From NCBI RefSeq assembly GCF_000376425.1, contig NZ_AQWL01000001.1, positions 380,846 through 444,845 on the forward strand: DNA of 64,000 nt, read 5' to 3'. A program made the translations under genes and the position numbers. This DNA is from Thiobacillus denitrificans DSM 12475. GTDB taxonomy: Bacteria; Pseudomonadota; Gammaproteobacteria; Burkholderiales; Thiobacillaceae. Below the pieces are notes generated by a model, which did no database searches, was not told the origin of the DNA, and saw only the letters and a list, made by a program, of their open reading frames with translations. Below are positions 33,932 to 44,900 of this stretch, one piece after another; the first letter of the stretch is position 1; the number at the start of each line of letters is the position of its first letter.

Positions 33932-36366
33932 GGGAGCTTCTCCTGGGTGGTGAAGGGGAACGACGGATAAGAGGGGATCAGGTCGGCGGCCCAGTTGAGG
34001 CCGCGATGGCGCAGCCAGGCGGCCGCGAAGTCAGCAGGCGGAACCGACGCGGAAACGACATCAATGGCGCGCTGGTCCTCAGGTCTAGCCGCACCGGCAA
34101 ACGCCAGCGTCACCGGCCCGAGTCCCAGATCGAAGACCCGATTGCCGAGCCGCGACTGATAGTAGTAATCGCGCTTGGGCTGGGCCTGCGCCACGATCTC
34201 GATCTGCCGCGCATTGATACCGAAGCCTTCGTAGATGACGCGAATCTGCGGCTCGGTCGCCTGCGGATTGGGCAGGAAGATACGGTTCACGCAGCTCTCG
34301 ATGATGGCTGGTGCAATGCTGGAATCTTTGATGTCCGCCAGCGACTGCGTGGCGAAGATCACCGACACGTTCTTCTTGCGCAAGGTTTTGAGCCACTGGC
34401 GGATGCGCGCGGCGAACACCGGGTCGTCGAGGAACAGCCAGGCCTCATCAAGAATCAACAATGTCGGGGCACCATCAAGGCGTTCCTCGAAGCGCGCGAA
34501 CAGGTAGCGCAATACCGCCAGCGCTGCCGCCTTGTTGTGCATCAGCTCTTCCATCTCGAACGCTTGCACGTCGGCGAAACCGAGCCGGTCATGGTCGGCA
34601 TCGAGCAGCTTGCCGTGTGCGCCGCCCAGCACATAGGGTTGCAGCGCCTGACGCAGTGCGTTCGATTGCAGTAGTACCGACAGTCCGGTCAGGGTGCGCT
34701 GATCAAGCGGCGCGCTGGCGAGACTGTTCAGCGCCGACCATACGGACTCCTTCTCGGTCGGCCCGACAACCACACCTTCGTGAAGCAAAAGGCCTTGGAC
34801 CCAATCGGCCGCCCACGCCCGGTAACTGTCCTGGTCGATGCGGGCCAGCGGCTGGAAGGCCATGGCACCCTCTGCGCCCAGGTCGTAGTGCTCGCCACCG
34901 AGTCCGAGCACGGTGGCGCGAATCGAGCGCCCCATGTCAAACGCGAAGATGCGGGATCCGCCGTAGCGGCGGAATTGCAATGCCAGCGTCGCGAGCAGCA
35001 CCGATTTGCCCATGCCGATGGGGCCGACCACCAGCGTGTTGCCCACGTCGCCGATGTGTGTCACCAGCCGGAACGGCGTCGCGCCATCGGTGCGCGTCAC
35101 GATCAGCGGCGGACCATCGAGATGTGCATTGCGCTCCTGCCCGGCCCACACCGCGGAGACCGGCATCATGTGGGCCAGATTCAAGGTCGAGACGATGGGC
35201 TGGCGCACGTTGGCGTAGGCGTGGCCAGGAATCGACGACAGCCAGGCATCGACCGCATTCAAGGTCTCGGGGATCGTCACGAAGCCACGGCCCTGGATTG
35301 TTCGCTCGATTGCACGGAGTTTTTCGTCTGCAGTGGTCGCATCGGAATCGAGCACCGTCACGGTTGCGGTGACGTAGCCGAACGAAACCTGATCGCTGCC
35401 CAACTCCTGGAGAGCCGCGTCGGCATCGGACGCCTTGTTCGACGCATCGGAATCGACCAGCGGACTCTCATGCTGAAAGATGGTCTCGCGCAGCAGCGCC
35501 ACGATGTTCTTGCGCTTGGCGAACCACTGGCGGCGCAAGCGTCCCAACTCGCGCTCGGACTCGGCCTTGTCAAGGCACAGGAAGCGTGTGCTCCAGCGGT
35601 AGGCAAAGCCCAGGCGATTGAGGTCGTCGAGCAGACCCGGCCAGGTCGAGGTCGGGAAGCCACGCACCGACACCACGCGCAGATGTTGCGCGCCAAGCAT
35701 GGGTGCGAGGCCACCCGTCAATGGCTCATCGGCCAGCAGCGCATCAAGGTGCATCGGCACCTCGGGCACGGCCACCGGATGCCGACGGGTGGATACGCAG
35801 CCATGCAGATAGGCCAGGGTCTGACCATCGTCGAGCCAGGCGATCTCCGGCATCACCCCTTCAAGCAAACCGAAGACGCGTTCGGTCTCGGACACGAAGC
35901 CCTCCAGCCGCTCGCGCCAATCCACGCCTTCGACCTTGGTGTTCGCGTACAGCAGCTTCGCGGCGCGGGCCGTCGATTCCTCGGGTGGCAGGTACAGCAG
36001 CGTCAGGTGATAGGCGCTCTCGAAGTGGCTATCGGCTTCCTCGAAGGCGGCCCGGCGTTCTTCATCGACCAGCCAGGACAGCGGCTCGGGAAACGTGGAG
36101 TTTGGATAGTCCGCCGCTTTGCGCCGTTCGGCTTCTACGAACAGCGCCCAGCCCGACCCAAGCCGGCGCAGCGCATTGTTCAAGCGCGCCGATGTGGCGA
36201 CCAGTTCACCCTGTGTGGCGCTGTCCAGATCCGGCCCGCGAAAGCGTGCCGTACGTTGGAAGGAGCCGTCCTTATTCAACACGACGCCGGGCGCGACCAG
36301 TCCTGCCCAGGGTAGCCAGTCGGCCAGCAGGGCGGGGCGCTTGCGGTATTCGGCGAGGTGCATCAT
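33928..36366 (-). CDS. trbE: Conjugal transfer ATPase TrbE (VirB4-like)
   Basis: An 812-residue ATPase that powers pilus assembly and transfer. An N-terminal CagE/TrbE/VirB domain leads to the ATPase core with Walker A G-P-I-G-M-G-K-S and Walker B L-L-I-L-D-E-A-W-L-F-L. Tandem ATGs at 36366 and 36363 follow GAGGA; the open frame further upstream lies over trbD and is not used. It begins 10 nt after trbD. Confidence 0.94.
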   Translation of the reverse strand: MMHLAEYRKRPALLADWLPWAGLVAPGVVLNKDGSFQRTARFRGPDLDSATQGELVATSARLNNALRRLGSGWALFVEAERRKAADYPNSTFPEPLSWLVDEERRAAFEEADSHFESAYHLTLLYLPPEESTARAAKLLYANTKVEGVDWRERLEGFVSETERVFGLLEGVMPEIAWLDDGQTLAYLHGCVSTRRHPVAVPEVPMHLDALLADEPLTGGLAPMLGAQHLRVVSVRGFPTSTWPGLLDDLNRLGFAYRWSTRFLCLDKAESERELGRLRRQWFAKRKNIVALLRETIFQHESPLVDSDASNKASDADAALQELGSDQVSFGYVTATVTVLDSDATTADEKLRAIERTIQGRGFVTIPETLNAVDAWLSSIPGHAYANVRQPIVSTLNLAHMMPVSAVWAGQERNAHLDGPPLIVTRTDGATPFRLVTHIGDVGNTLVVGPIGMGKSVLLATLALQFRRYGGSRIFAFDMGRSIRATVLGLGGEHYDLGAEGAMAFQPLARIDQDSYRAWAADWVQGLLLHEGVVVGPTEKESVWSALNSLASAPLDQRTLTGLSVLLQSNALRQALQPYVLGGAHGKLLDADHDRLGFADVQAFEMEELMHNKAAALAVLRYLFARFEERLDGAPTLLILDEAWLFLDDPVFAARIRQWLKTLRKKNVSVIFATQSLADIKDSSIAPAIIESCVNRIFLPNPQATEPQIRVIYEGFGINARQIEIVAQAQPKRDYYYQSRLGNRVFDLGLGPVTLAFAGAARPEDQRAIDVVSASVPPADFAAAWLRHRGLNWAADLIPSYPSFPFTTQEKLP

Positions 36367-36376
36367 GGGATCGTCC

Positions 36377-36661
36377 TCACACGTCCAGCAGCTGCCGGTG
36401 CTTGATGTGCCGAGCGAAGACCGCCATGAACTGTGCATCCAGTCGCGCGCCCCACACGGCCAGCGACTGCCCAACAATCCACAGCGCAATGCCGGGCAGC
36501 CAGAGTTGCAGCCCGAGTCCCACGGCGGCGGCCAGCGTGCCATTGGCAATCGCCACGGTGCGCGGTGCGCCACCCAGCAAAATCGGTTCGGTCAGCGAGC
36601 GATGCAGCGGAATCTCGAAACCATTCGCGAAGCCAGCTGCATTAGTGGTTGGCGCATTCAT
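36377..36661 (-). CDS. trbD: Conjugal transfer protein TrbD (VirB3-like)
   Basis: A 94-residue inner-membrane protein with the VirB3 start F-E-I-P-L-H-R-S-L-T-E-P-I-L-L-G-G and hydrophobic helices at about 35-70. It binds the VirB4-type ATPase during pilus assembly. It overlaps trbC by 4 nt and precedes trbE. Confidence 0.9.
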   Translation of the reverse strand: MNAPTTNAAGFANGFEIPLHRSLTEPILLGGAPRTVAIANGTLAAAVGLGLQLWLPGIALWIVGQSLAVWGARLDAQFMAVFARHIKHRQLLDV

Positions 36662-36990
36662 GCCAGTACCGCTCCGCCGCTGAAACTGAAGAAGGTCAGG
36701 AAGAACGACGATGCAGCAAACGCGATCGACAGGCCGAACACGATCTGCACCAGCTTGCGAAAGCCACCCGAGGTGTCGCCAAACGCCAGCGCAAGGCCGG
36801 TCGTGATGATGACGATCACCGCGATGATGCGAGCCACCGGCCCCTGGATGGACTCCAGCACCGATTGCAGCGGCGCTTCCCAGGGCATGTTCGAGCCTGC
36901 GGCGTGCGCGGGAATGGCGATGACCAGCAGCAATGCGGCGAGGGCTACGAACTGCAAGGCAGGTTTTACGGAAATACGTGAAGTCGTCAT
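36658..36990 (-). CDS. trbC: Conjugal transfer pilin TrbC (VirB2-like)
   Basis: A 110-residue prepilin: signal peptide ending A-H-A-A, a short polar stretch, then two hydrophobic helices (I-I-A-V-I-V-I-I-T-T-G-L-A-L-A-F and I-A-F-A-A-S-S-F-F-L-T-F-F) divided by a short basic loop. Processing by TraF (54002-54526) is expected, as TrbC pilins of IncP type are trimmed and cyclised by TraF. It overlaps trbB by 4 nt. Confidence 0.9.
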   Translation of the reverse strand: MTTSRISVKPALQFVALAALLLVIAIPAHAAGSNMPWEAPLQSVLESIQGPVARIIAVIVIITTGLALAFGDTSGGFRKLVQIVFGLSIAFAASSFFLTFFSFSGGAVLA

Positions 36991-38021
36991 GACGGTTCTC
37001 CGGGGGTTGAGGAAAGGGATGGGAAGAAATGCATCAGCTCGCTACTGAGCTGGTAGCCGTGGCTGTCGAAGCCGGTGACACAGGCGATTTCCTGCACGCG
37101 GCGTGCATGGCCGCGACCGGCGATGTAGACGATGACGTTGACCGCTTCCGCGATCAGCGCGCGTGGTGGCGTCACCGCGACTTCGAGAATCAGTTGTTCC
37201 AGCCGCAGCAGCGCGCCCGCAGCCGAACCGGCGTGGACGGTGGCGATGCCACCTGGATGGCCGGTGCCCCAGGCCTTGAGCAGGTCCAGCGCTTCGGCGC
37301 CGCGCACTTCACCGACGACAATGCGGTCCGGTCGCAGCCGTAGCGTTGAGCGCACCAGCTCGGTCATGGTCACGACACCCGCGCGGGTGCGCAGCGGGAC
37401 GTGGTCACGTGCCGTGCATTGCAGTTCCACCGTATCCTCCAGCACGATCACACGGTCGCCGGTGGCGGCGATCTCGTCGAGCAGGGCATTGGCCAGCGTG
37501 GTCTTGCCGGTGCTGGTGCCACCCGCGATCAGAATGTTCTGGCGTTCGCGTACCGCGTTGCGCAGGAATTCAGCCTGAACTTCGGTCAAGACGCCATCGG
37601 TCACGTAGGCGTCGAGCCGGATCAGGCCGACCGCACGCTTGCGCATCGCGAAGACCGGTCCTGGCGTCACGGGTGGCAGCGCGCCCTCGAAACGTTCGCC
37701 CGTCTCTGGCAACTCGGCGGACAGCAGCGGCTTGCCCGCATGCACCTCGGCACATACATGTGCTGCGACCAGGCGGATGATGCGTTCGCCATCGGCGGGC
37801 GTGAGGCGGATACCTAGCGGTTCGCGACCGCTGCCCAGCCGATCCACCCACAGCAAACCGTCCGGGTTCAGCATGACCTCCACCACGTCGGGGTCGTCCA
37901 AAGCCCTGGCGATGTCCGGTCCCATGGCCGTGCGAAGCATGCGCACACGACGCTCCAGCGCAAGCGTGGCTGACACGCCCTGATCACGTAGATCATTTGG
38001 CTCACGCGGCGCGCTACTCAT
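36987..38021 (-). CDS. trbB: Conjugal transfer ATPase TrbB (VirB11-like)
   Basis: A 344-residue hexameric secretion ATPase. Walker A is G-G-T-S-T-G-K-T-T; the Asp box V-I-V-L-E-D-T-V-E-L and G-E-V-R-G-A-E-A-L-D-L-L mark the VirB11/PulE family, followed by the His box G-H-P-G-G-I-A-T-V-H-A. It overlaps the RHH gene and trbC by 4 nt each. Confidence 0.94.
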   Translation of the reverse strand: MSSAPREPNDLRDQGVSATLALERRVRMLRTAMGPDIARALDDPDVVEVMLNPDGLLWVDRLGSGREPLGIRLTPADGERIIRLVAAHVCAEVHAGKPLLSAELPETGERFEGALPPVTPGPVFAMRKRAVGLIRLDAYVTDGVLTEVQAEFLRNAVRERQNILIAGGTSTGKTTLANALLDEIAATGDRVIVLEDTVELQCTARDHVPLRTRAGVVTMTELVRSTLRLRPDRIVVGEVRGAEALDLLKAWGTGHPGGIATVHAGSAAGALLRLEQLILEVAVTPPRALIAEAVNVIVYIAGRGHARRVQEIACVTGFDSHGYQLSSELMHFFPSLSSTPGEPS

Positions 38022-38500
38022 GGTGTCGCTCCCGGATCGTCGGCTGCAGCACTGCTGTTGGGCTTTTCCTGCTGGCCGAAGAACGGGTTCTGATCAGGCT
38101 GGATTTCCTCGACCACATCCTTGACCAGGCTGCGCCCGCGCAGCAGATGCCGGCTGAGCTGTTCGATGAACTGCTCGAAGCGCGCCCGGCCCTGGGCGCG
38201 TGCCGCTTCCTGATGCGCTTCCGGCACCGGCGTACTGACAGTGAGGAAGTAGCGTACGTACAACGCCAGCGTCTCGATCAGGATGTTCTGGTCGCGTTCC
38301 AGCTTGTCGAGCTGGCGCGACAAGCGATCCAGCCGTTTGGCGATAGCCGCTTCGCGCTGGTCACCGGAATCTGGCGAGAGAAACGAGGCCAGTGCGGCGG
38401 CGACGATCGAGGACTTGGACAAGCCCTTCATGGTCGACAGCTCGTCGAGCCGCTTGGCGTGCTCGGGTTCGATGAAGAGGTTCAGGCGAGTGCGGCTCAC
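38018..38500 (-). CDS. Ribbon-helix-helix (CopG-type) regulator of the trb operon
   Basis: A 160-residue protein with an N-terminal ribbon-helix-helix: strand R-T-R-L-N-L-F-I, helix E-P-E-H-A-K-R-L-D-E-L-S, then G-L-S-K-S-S-I-V-A-A-A-L. A long helical C-terminus with R-L-D-R-L-S-R-Q-L-D-K-L-E-R-D may form a coiled coil. It regularly sits between traG and trbB in Tn4371-like elements and probably regulates the operon or helps the relaxosome. Start and stop overlap the neighbours by 4 nt. Confidence 0.82.
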   Translation of the reverse strand: MSRTRLNLFIEPEHAKRLDELSTMKGLSKSSIVAAALASFLSPDSGDQREAAIAKRLDRLSRQLDKLERDQNILIETLALYVRYFLTVSTPVPEAHQEAARAQGRARFEQFIEQLSRHLLRGRSLVKDVVEEIQPDQNPFFGQQEKPNSSAAADDPGATP

Positions 38501-40488
38501 AGCGCGATCCCGTCGTCAGGGTCCAGCGCAGCCAGCCGCGCCGTACGTTGCAGGCGCGGATCGAGTTGGGTGGGCAAGGGCAGCGGCAGGTCGTCGTCAT
38601 CGAACAGCCCAAGCTCATTCACCGCGTGCTCGGGCTCTGGCGTGAACATGACTTCGGCCAGTTCCGGCTGCTGCTGATGACCGCCGTCGTCGATGGCCTC
38701 ACCGTGCGCGGAGAAGATCAGACCTGGAATCGGTGCAGCGGGAATGGCCAATCCGGTCCAGTCGTCGGGCCGTGGCGCCGGACCATCGGCATAGTGACCC
38801 AGCACAAGTTGGGGTGGCGCCTGAATGCGCGTCTTGAAATTCGCATCCAGGTAGTAGCGAATCTTCTGGGCCTTGATCGGTGGATGGCCGGACACCATCA
38901 CCACCTCGTCATCGGGCGGCAACTGCATCACCTCGCCGGGCGTGAGCAGTGGCCGTGCGGTTTCCTGGCGCGACACCATCAGGTGACCGAGCCACGGTGC
39001 CAGCCGGTGGCCCGCGTAGTTGCGCTGTGCGCGCAGTTCGGTGGCGGTGCCCAAGGCTTCCGAAATGCGCTTGGCGGTGCGTTCGTCGTTGGTGGCGAAC
39101 GTAATGCGCACATGGCAGTTGTCGAGGATGGAATGGTTCTGCCCGTAGGCCTTGTCGATCTGGTTGAGCGACTGCGCGATCAGGAAGGCACGCAACCCGT
39201 AGCCCGCCATGAAGGCCAGCGCCGACTCGAAGAAGTCGAGCCGTCCCAGTGCAGGAAACTCGTCCAGCATCAGCAGCAGCTTGTGGCGGCGGGCGATGCC
39301 GTCGCTGCCGTCGAGCGATTCGGTGAGGCGCCGCCCGATCTGGTTGAGGATCAGCCGGATCAGCGGCTTGGTGCGGCTGATGTCGGACGGCGGCACCACC
39401 AGATACAGCGATACCGGATGATCGGCATCGATCAGGTCGGCGATACGCCAGTCGCAGCGCGAAGTCACTTCGGCCACCGTGGGGTCGCGGTACAAGCCCA
39501 GGAAACTCATCGCAGTGGACAGCACGCCCGAGCGTTCGTTGTCGCTCTTGTTGAGCACTTCGCGTGCGGCGGAGGCGACTACGGGGTGCGGTGCCTCACC
39601 GAGATGGTGCGTCGTCATCATCCGGTGCAGCGTGACCTCGAATGGACAGGCCGGATCGGACAGGAAATTGGCGACGCCGCGCAATGTTTTGTCATCGGCG
39701 GCGTAAAGCACATGCAGGATCGCGCCAACCAGCAAGGCATGAGAGGTCTTCTCCCAATGGTTGCGCCGCTCCAGCGCGCCTTCGGGGTCGACCAGGATGT
39801 CGGCGATGTTCTGTACGTCGCGTACTTCATGCATGCCACGTCGCACTTCGAGCAGCGGGTTGTAGGCAGCCGAGCGCGCATCGGTCGGGTTGAACAGCAG
39901 GCAGTGCGAGAAGCGCGAGCGCCATCCAGCGGTCAAGTTCCAGTTCTCGCCCTTGATGTCGTGGATGACGGCGGAGCCGGGCCAGGAGAGCAGGGTGGGG
40001 ATGACCAGACCGACACCCTTGCCGGAGCGGGTCGGCGCGAAGGCCATCACATGTTCGGGGCCTTCGTGGCGCAGGTAGTCTCCGTCCTTGCGGCCGAGGA
40101 ACACGCCAGACGAGCCAGTCAGCCCGGAACGTCGGATTTCAGCGGGTAGTGCCCAGCGTGCCGAACCGTAGGTCGTGACCAGCCTGGACTGCCGTGCACG
40201 CCACACCGACATGGCGATGGCCACCCCAGCACCGGCGAAGCCGCTGCATGCTGCGATGGCACCGCCGCGCAGGAAAATGTCGGGCGCATAGGCATCGAAG
40301 AAGTACCACCATTCGAACAGCTTCCACGGGTGATAGACGGGCATGCCGAGCAGGTCGAACCACGGCGTGCCGAGTCGCATCTGGTATCCCAGTGCAGCCG
40401 CCGTCCACTGGGTGGCACTCCATATCCCCAGTAATACGATGGTAAACACCATCATGATCTGGCCAGTCAGCACGCCGGTCGGCACCAT
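38497..40488 (-). CDS. traG: Type IV coupling protein TraG (VirD4-like)
   Basis: A 663-residue inner-membrane ATPase that brings the relaxosome to the mating channel. Two N-terminal transmembrane helices are followed by T-Y-G-S-A-R-W-A, Walker A P-T-R-S-G-K-G-V-G and Walker B L-L-M-L-D-E-F-P-A-L-G. It is the first gene of the long minus-strand transfer operon; every later junction is overlapping or only a few nucleotides. Confidence 0.94.
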   Translation of the reverse strand: MVPTGVLTGQIMMVFTIVLLGIWSATQWTAAALGYQMRLGTPWFDLLGMPVYHPWKLFEWWYFFDAYAPDIFLRGGAIAACSGFAGAGVAIAMSVWRARQSRLVTTYGSARWALPAEIRRSGLTGSSGVFLGRKDGDYLRHEGPEHVMAFAPTRSGKGVGLVIPTLLSWPGSAVIHDIKGENWNLTAGWRSRFSHCLLFNPTDARSAAYNPLLEVRRGMHEVRDVQNIADILVDPEGALERRNHWEKTSHALLVGAILHVLYAADDKTLRGVANFLSDPACPFEVTLHRMMTTHHLGEAPHPVVASAAREVLNKSDNERSGVLSTAMSFLGLYRDPTVAEVTSRCDWRIADLIDADHPVSLYLVVPPSDISRTKPLIRLILNQIGRRLTESLDGSDGIARRHKLLLMLDEFPALGRLDFFESALAFMAGYGLRAFLIAQSLNQIDKAYGQNHSILDNCHVRITFATNDERTAKRISEALGTATELRAQRNYAGHRLAPWLGHLMVSRQETARPLLTPGEVMQLPPDDEVVMVSGHPPIKAQKIRYYLDANFKTRIQAPPQLVLGHYADGPAPRPDDWTGLAIPAAPIPGLIFSAHGEAIDDGGHQQQPELAEVMFTPEPEHAVNELGLFDDDDLPLPLPTQLDPRLQRTARLAALDPDDGIAL

Positions 40489-41060
40489 GCCACTCCCCCC
40501 TCCTGTGGATTACTCGATCCAGTCCCTCGACGTGCCGTCAGTGCGGCACCCGCTAATCAGGATCGGCCTGTTGTCAAGGTTCGGGCGGCGCCGATCCAGC
40601 ACCGCTTTTGACATCACAAGTTTGAGAGCACCGTGCGCAGGAGAAAACCTGCTCCGGCGTAAGTCAGCCAAGAGGGGAGTGCAACGATGATTGTTGCTGT
40701 CACGTTCAGTGCCGCTCGTCTGACGGCTCGAACGGACGACTTGCAACCAAGCGCGGCTATAAGGCGGGACTTCGCCTTTGACGCGGCCTTTGATTGAGAT
40801 TTCGCCCGGGCCGTGCGCCAGCGGCTGTGGTTTCCCATTCGATTGTTAAATTGGCAAGGTAAGTGAATGGCGTGACGATCATGTGCGTAATTGTTTGTCG
40901 CTGCATGACCAAAACGTACCTTAAACTAAAGTTGTATTGACAGATTTTAGTTTTGTGAAACGGTCCGGTTCACGGGGCTTGGCAGAGTGTTCTAGAGAAA
41001 TCTGAAATCGAGAAATATTAGGTTTCGCGTTTATGGTTCAGTATCCATCGATGATGGCGG
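40489..41060. other. Intergenic leader upstream of traG
   Basis: About 570 nt with no supported gene. A 74-codon minus-strand frame at 40614-40838 ends in a hydrophobic segment but has no ribosome binding site or known relatives. GC falls from left to right toward the A/T-rich cargo edge at about 40850-41060. The promoter of the tra/trb operon should lie here; I find no clear hexamer pair on the minus strand. Confidence 0.4.
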
Positions 41061-41885
41061 TCAGGTTAATGCTGCGCATTCGGCCCATTGAAGAAGTGCA
41101 AATGCGAGTGAACAAAAGACAACCAAGTCCAACGTACACGTCCATGTTTTTGAGTCATATACTCCCTCTAGCCTTACCCTGTGTGTGGGAAACTGAGTTT
41201 TATTAGAATCGAATGAATCAAACAAAGAGGAAGAACCCGATTTGCTATCAGACAAAGTGAAAGGGCCTGATTTGCTGCCAGAAATAAATTCGACTTCAAG
41301 GCTATGAATAATTTTATTGCACGCATCGCGTAAGTAGGTGTTTTGTGTTGGTGGTGTTGCTTCAATAAATAACGGTTTCCCCTCTGATTCGTTAGGTAGC
41401 GACTTTAGAAAAGCCGTAACTACTTCATTTTTGCGGTGAATATCATAGAAGGATCGCATCTTGACTGCGATACTTAGCGCCGATCCGAAGACCCGAGCTT
41501 GATGTCCTTTAGTATATTCAAGTGCAAGTGGATCAAGCCTAGTCCGACTGAGAACATAGTCAGTGTGTATATGAAAGTCAGTTAAGGTTGCCTCGAAGAG
41601 CGAGAAAATGTCTTCTCTTAACCCGGGTAGCTCGGATGCCATTCCCATGATGTTGATTCCCAAATTAGGTAGTAATGATTGATGAAAATGTGTACTCCAT
41701 GATCTCGCATCACAAATGATGCCCCTCAATAGGTTGAGCCCTTGGTTTGCTTCCCAATTGCATGGGCAATGCATTTGGATGAATCTGGACATTCCAGTAC
41801 ATTCCAACACATAAGAATTATCAGTACCACTCAAGTGAGACGAATGGCCGTCGCCTATAGGGTTGAAATCCAGATTCGGGACCAT
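41061..41885 (-). CDS. Cargo protein of unknown function with C-terminal membrane helix
   Basis: A 274-residue protein from a clearly A/T-richer stretch than the element backbone, so probably recently acquired. Residues 1-200 look alpha-helical; L-R-D-A-C-N-K-I-I-H-S near 190-200 resembles a motif I associate with some HEPN-like proteins, but the Arg-to-His spacing (7 residues) is longer than the usual 4-6. A serine-rich linker leads to a hydrophobic C-terminal helix. It is divergent from the restriction operon, 109 nt away. I cannot assign a family. Confidence 0.6.
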   Translation of the reverse strand: MVPNLDFNPIGDGHSSHLSGTDNSYVLECTGMSRFIQMHCPCNWEANQGLNLLRGIICDARSWSTHFHQSLLPNLGINIMGMASELPGLREDIFSLFEATLTDFHIHTDYVLSRTRLDPLALEYTKGHQARVFGSALSIAVKMRSFYDIHRKNEVVTAFLKSLPNESEGKPLFIEATPPTQNTYLRDACNKIIHSLEVEFISGSKSGPFTLSDSKSGSSSLFDSFDSNKTQFPTHRVRLEGVYDSKTWTCTLDLVVFCSLAFALLQWAECAALT

Positions 41886-41994
41886 GTGACGTTATGGCGT
41901 CATGATTTTTGTCGTTCTTTCCAACAAGACTAATGGCGAATAAGTATGCTGAATAACGCTGCCCAGCCTGCGGACACCGCCAATAGGTACGACC

Positions 41995-44900
41995 ATGTCT
42001 AACCCATTCTTTGACCACCCGATCCTCAACTCCCCCTACGAATCCCCGGCGCGGCATTGGGAGCTTGATGATGATGGGCAGCCCACACAGAAGACACTCG
42101 AAACCCGCCGCCCCGCCAAGTTCATCACGCCGATCCCAAAGCCCAAGAAGCGAAAGGGCGCTGCCAAGCAGGAAGGATTCGTTTTCGACGATGGCGCAGG
42201 TCTGTCAACGAAAGAGCAGCAATACGACCCCACTTCGATCATCAATGAAGTACGCGGGTATGTAGATACCTGGCGTTCCCTGCCCAATTCCAATCAGTGG
42301 CAGGTCACACCAGAGACAGCCCGCCTCTTGCAGCACTGGCGCCACCACAAGTTCAACGATATTCGGCCGTTCTTCTGCCAGGTCGAAGCAGTAGAAACCG
42401 CGATATGGCTCACCGAGGTCGCGCCCCAGTCCAAGCACGGCAAGCGTGTTCTCGACCATCTCGATGCTGCAAATAAGGACGCCAATCCCGAGCTGATGCG
42501 CCTGGCGCTGAAACTCGCGACCGGCGCTGGCAAGACCACGGTCATGGCCATGATCATCGCCTGGCAGACCATCAATGCGGTGCGCCATCCTGCGAGCAAG
42601 AATTTCACGCGCGGCTTTCTGATCTGCGCGCCTGGCCTGACGATCAAGGACCGCCTGCGCGTCCTGCAACCCAACGACCCCAACAGCTACTACAAAGACC
42701 GCGAACTGCTACCCGGCGACATGCTCGACGACATGAGCCGGGCCAAGATCGTTATCACCAACTATCACGCCTTCAAGATGCGCGAGCGCATCGAGCTTTC
42801 CAAAGGCGGACGCCAGCTGCTTCAGGGCCGCACGGGCGAGGAGCCGAAGACGCTTGAAACCGAGGGCCAGATGCTTCAGCGCGTCATGCCTGACTTGATG
42901 GGCATGAAGAACATCCTCGTCATCAACGATGAGGCCCATCACTGCTACCGGGAAAAGCCGAAAGACGCTGACGAAGAGGCGCTGAAAGGCGACGAGAAGA
43001 AGGAAGCAGAGAAGAACAACGAGGCGGCGCGTCTGTGGATTACTGGTCTCGAAGCCGTGAACCGCAAGCTGGGTGTTGCCCGTGTCATGGACCTGTCGGC
43101 CACCCCATTCTTCCTCAGTGGTTCAGGCTACGCCGAAGGCACACTGTTCCCATGGACGATGAGCGACTTTTCGCTGATGGATGCCATCGAGTGCGGCATC
43201 GTCAAACTGCCGCGTGTCCCTGTGGCACAGAATCTTACATCGCCTGGCGAAATGCCCATGTTCCGAGACCTTTGGGAAAACCTCAAGGAGGCTAAACCCA
43301 GACTGCCAAGGGGAGGGCGTGCCGTAGCAGGTGAACTCGATCCGCTTAATTTGCCGACTCTTTTGCAAACTGCGCTGCAAGCACTATATGGCCACTACGA
43401 AAAGACCTTCAATCTCTGGAATGAGAAGGGCATCAAGGTGCCGCCCTGCTTCATCATCGTCTGCCAGAATACCGCCATCTCCAAGCTGGTTTACGACTTC
43501 ATCTCCGGCTTCCAGCGCAAGAACGATGACGGCACCACCACGCTGGAGAACGGTCGCCTTGCATTGTTCCGCAATTTTGACGATACGACCGGCAATCCTA
43601 TGCCGCGTCCCAATACACTCCTCATCGACAGCGAGCAGCTCGAAGCGGGCGATGCGCTCGACGACAACTTCCGCGGCATGGCAGCGGACGAAATCGAACG
43701 CTTTCGCCGCGAGATTGTGGAGCGCGCACGTGATGCTCGTGCGGGGGACAACATCACGGATCAGGAACTGCTCCGCGAGGTAATGAACACCGTCGGCAAG
43801 CATGGTCAGCTTGGCGGTTCCATTCGCTGCGTCGTCTCGGTGTCGATGCTCACCGAGGGCTGGGACGCCAATACCGTCACCCACGTCCTCGGCCTGCGCG
43901 CCTTCGGTACCCAGCTTCTGTGCGAGCAGGTGATCGGTCGGGCGCTACGCCGCCAGTCTTACGAGTTGAACGATGAAGGTCTGTTCAACGTCGAATATGC
44001 CGACGTTTTCGGCATCCCCTTCGACTTCACCGCCAAGCCGGTCATTGCACCACCCCAGCCGCCGCGGGAAACGGTGCAGGTCAAGGCCATGCGCCCGGAG
44101 CGTGACGCCCTCGAAATCCAGTTTCCCCGCGTGGAAGGCTATCGCGTGGAGTTGCCGGAGGAACGGCTTGATGCCAAATTCAGCGCTGAATCTATTCTGG
44201 AACTCAACCAAAGTCTGGTTGGGCCAACCATTACAGTCAATGCCGGATTGATTGGTAAGCCAGAAGACTTTAACGTTAAGCATCTGGGCGATGTCCGTCC
44301 CTCCACAGTGCTGTTCAATCTGACGCAACGGTTGCTCTACACCAAATGGCGCGACCCCGGCGAGCCTCCAAAGCTCCACCTCTTCGGCCAGCTTAAGCGC
44401 ATCACCAAGCAGTGGCTCGATACCTGCCTTGTATGCAAAGGTGAAACCTATCCCGCGCTGCTCATGTACCAGGCACTGGCCGACATGGCGTGCAACAAGA
44501 TCACCACTGCGATTACTGCAAAGTTCCTCGACGAGCGACCGATCAAGGCGCTGCTCGACGCTTACAACCCCACCGGCTCAACCAAACACGTCCGCTTCAA
44601 CACGTCGAAGACCGACCGCTGGCAAACCAGTTCCAACTCTTGCCACATCAACTGGGTCGTTCTCGACAGCGACTGGGAAGGTGAATTCTGCCGGGTCGCG
44701 GAATCGCACCCCAAAGTACGTGCCTATGTGAAAAACCACGGCCTCGGTCTGGAAGTGCCGTATCGCTTCGGCTCCGAGATGCGCAGGTATCTACCTGACT
44801 TCGTCGTTCTGGTGGATGACGGCCATGGCCCCGACGACCTGTTGCATATCGTCGTCGAGATTAAGGGCTACCGGGGAGAAGATGCAGTGGAGAAGAAATC

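Noticed and set aside
40614..40838. A 74-codon gene with hydrophobic C-terminus upstream of traG.
   Set aside because: No ribosome binding site, and the basic serine-rich start looks like a non-coding frame.
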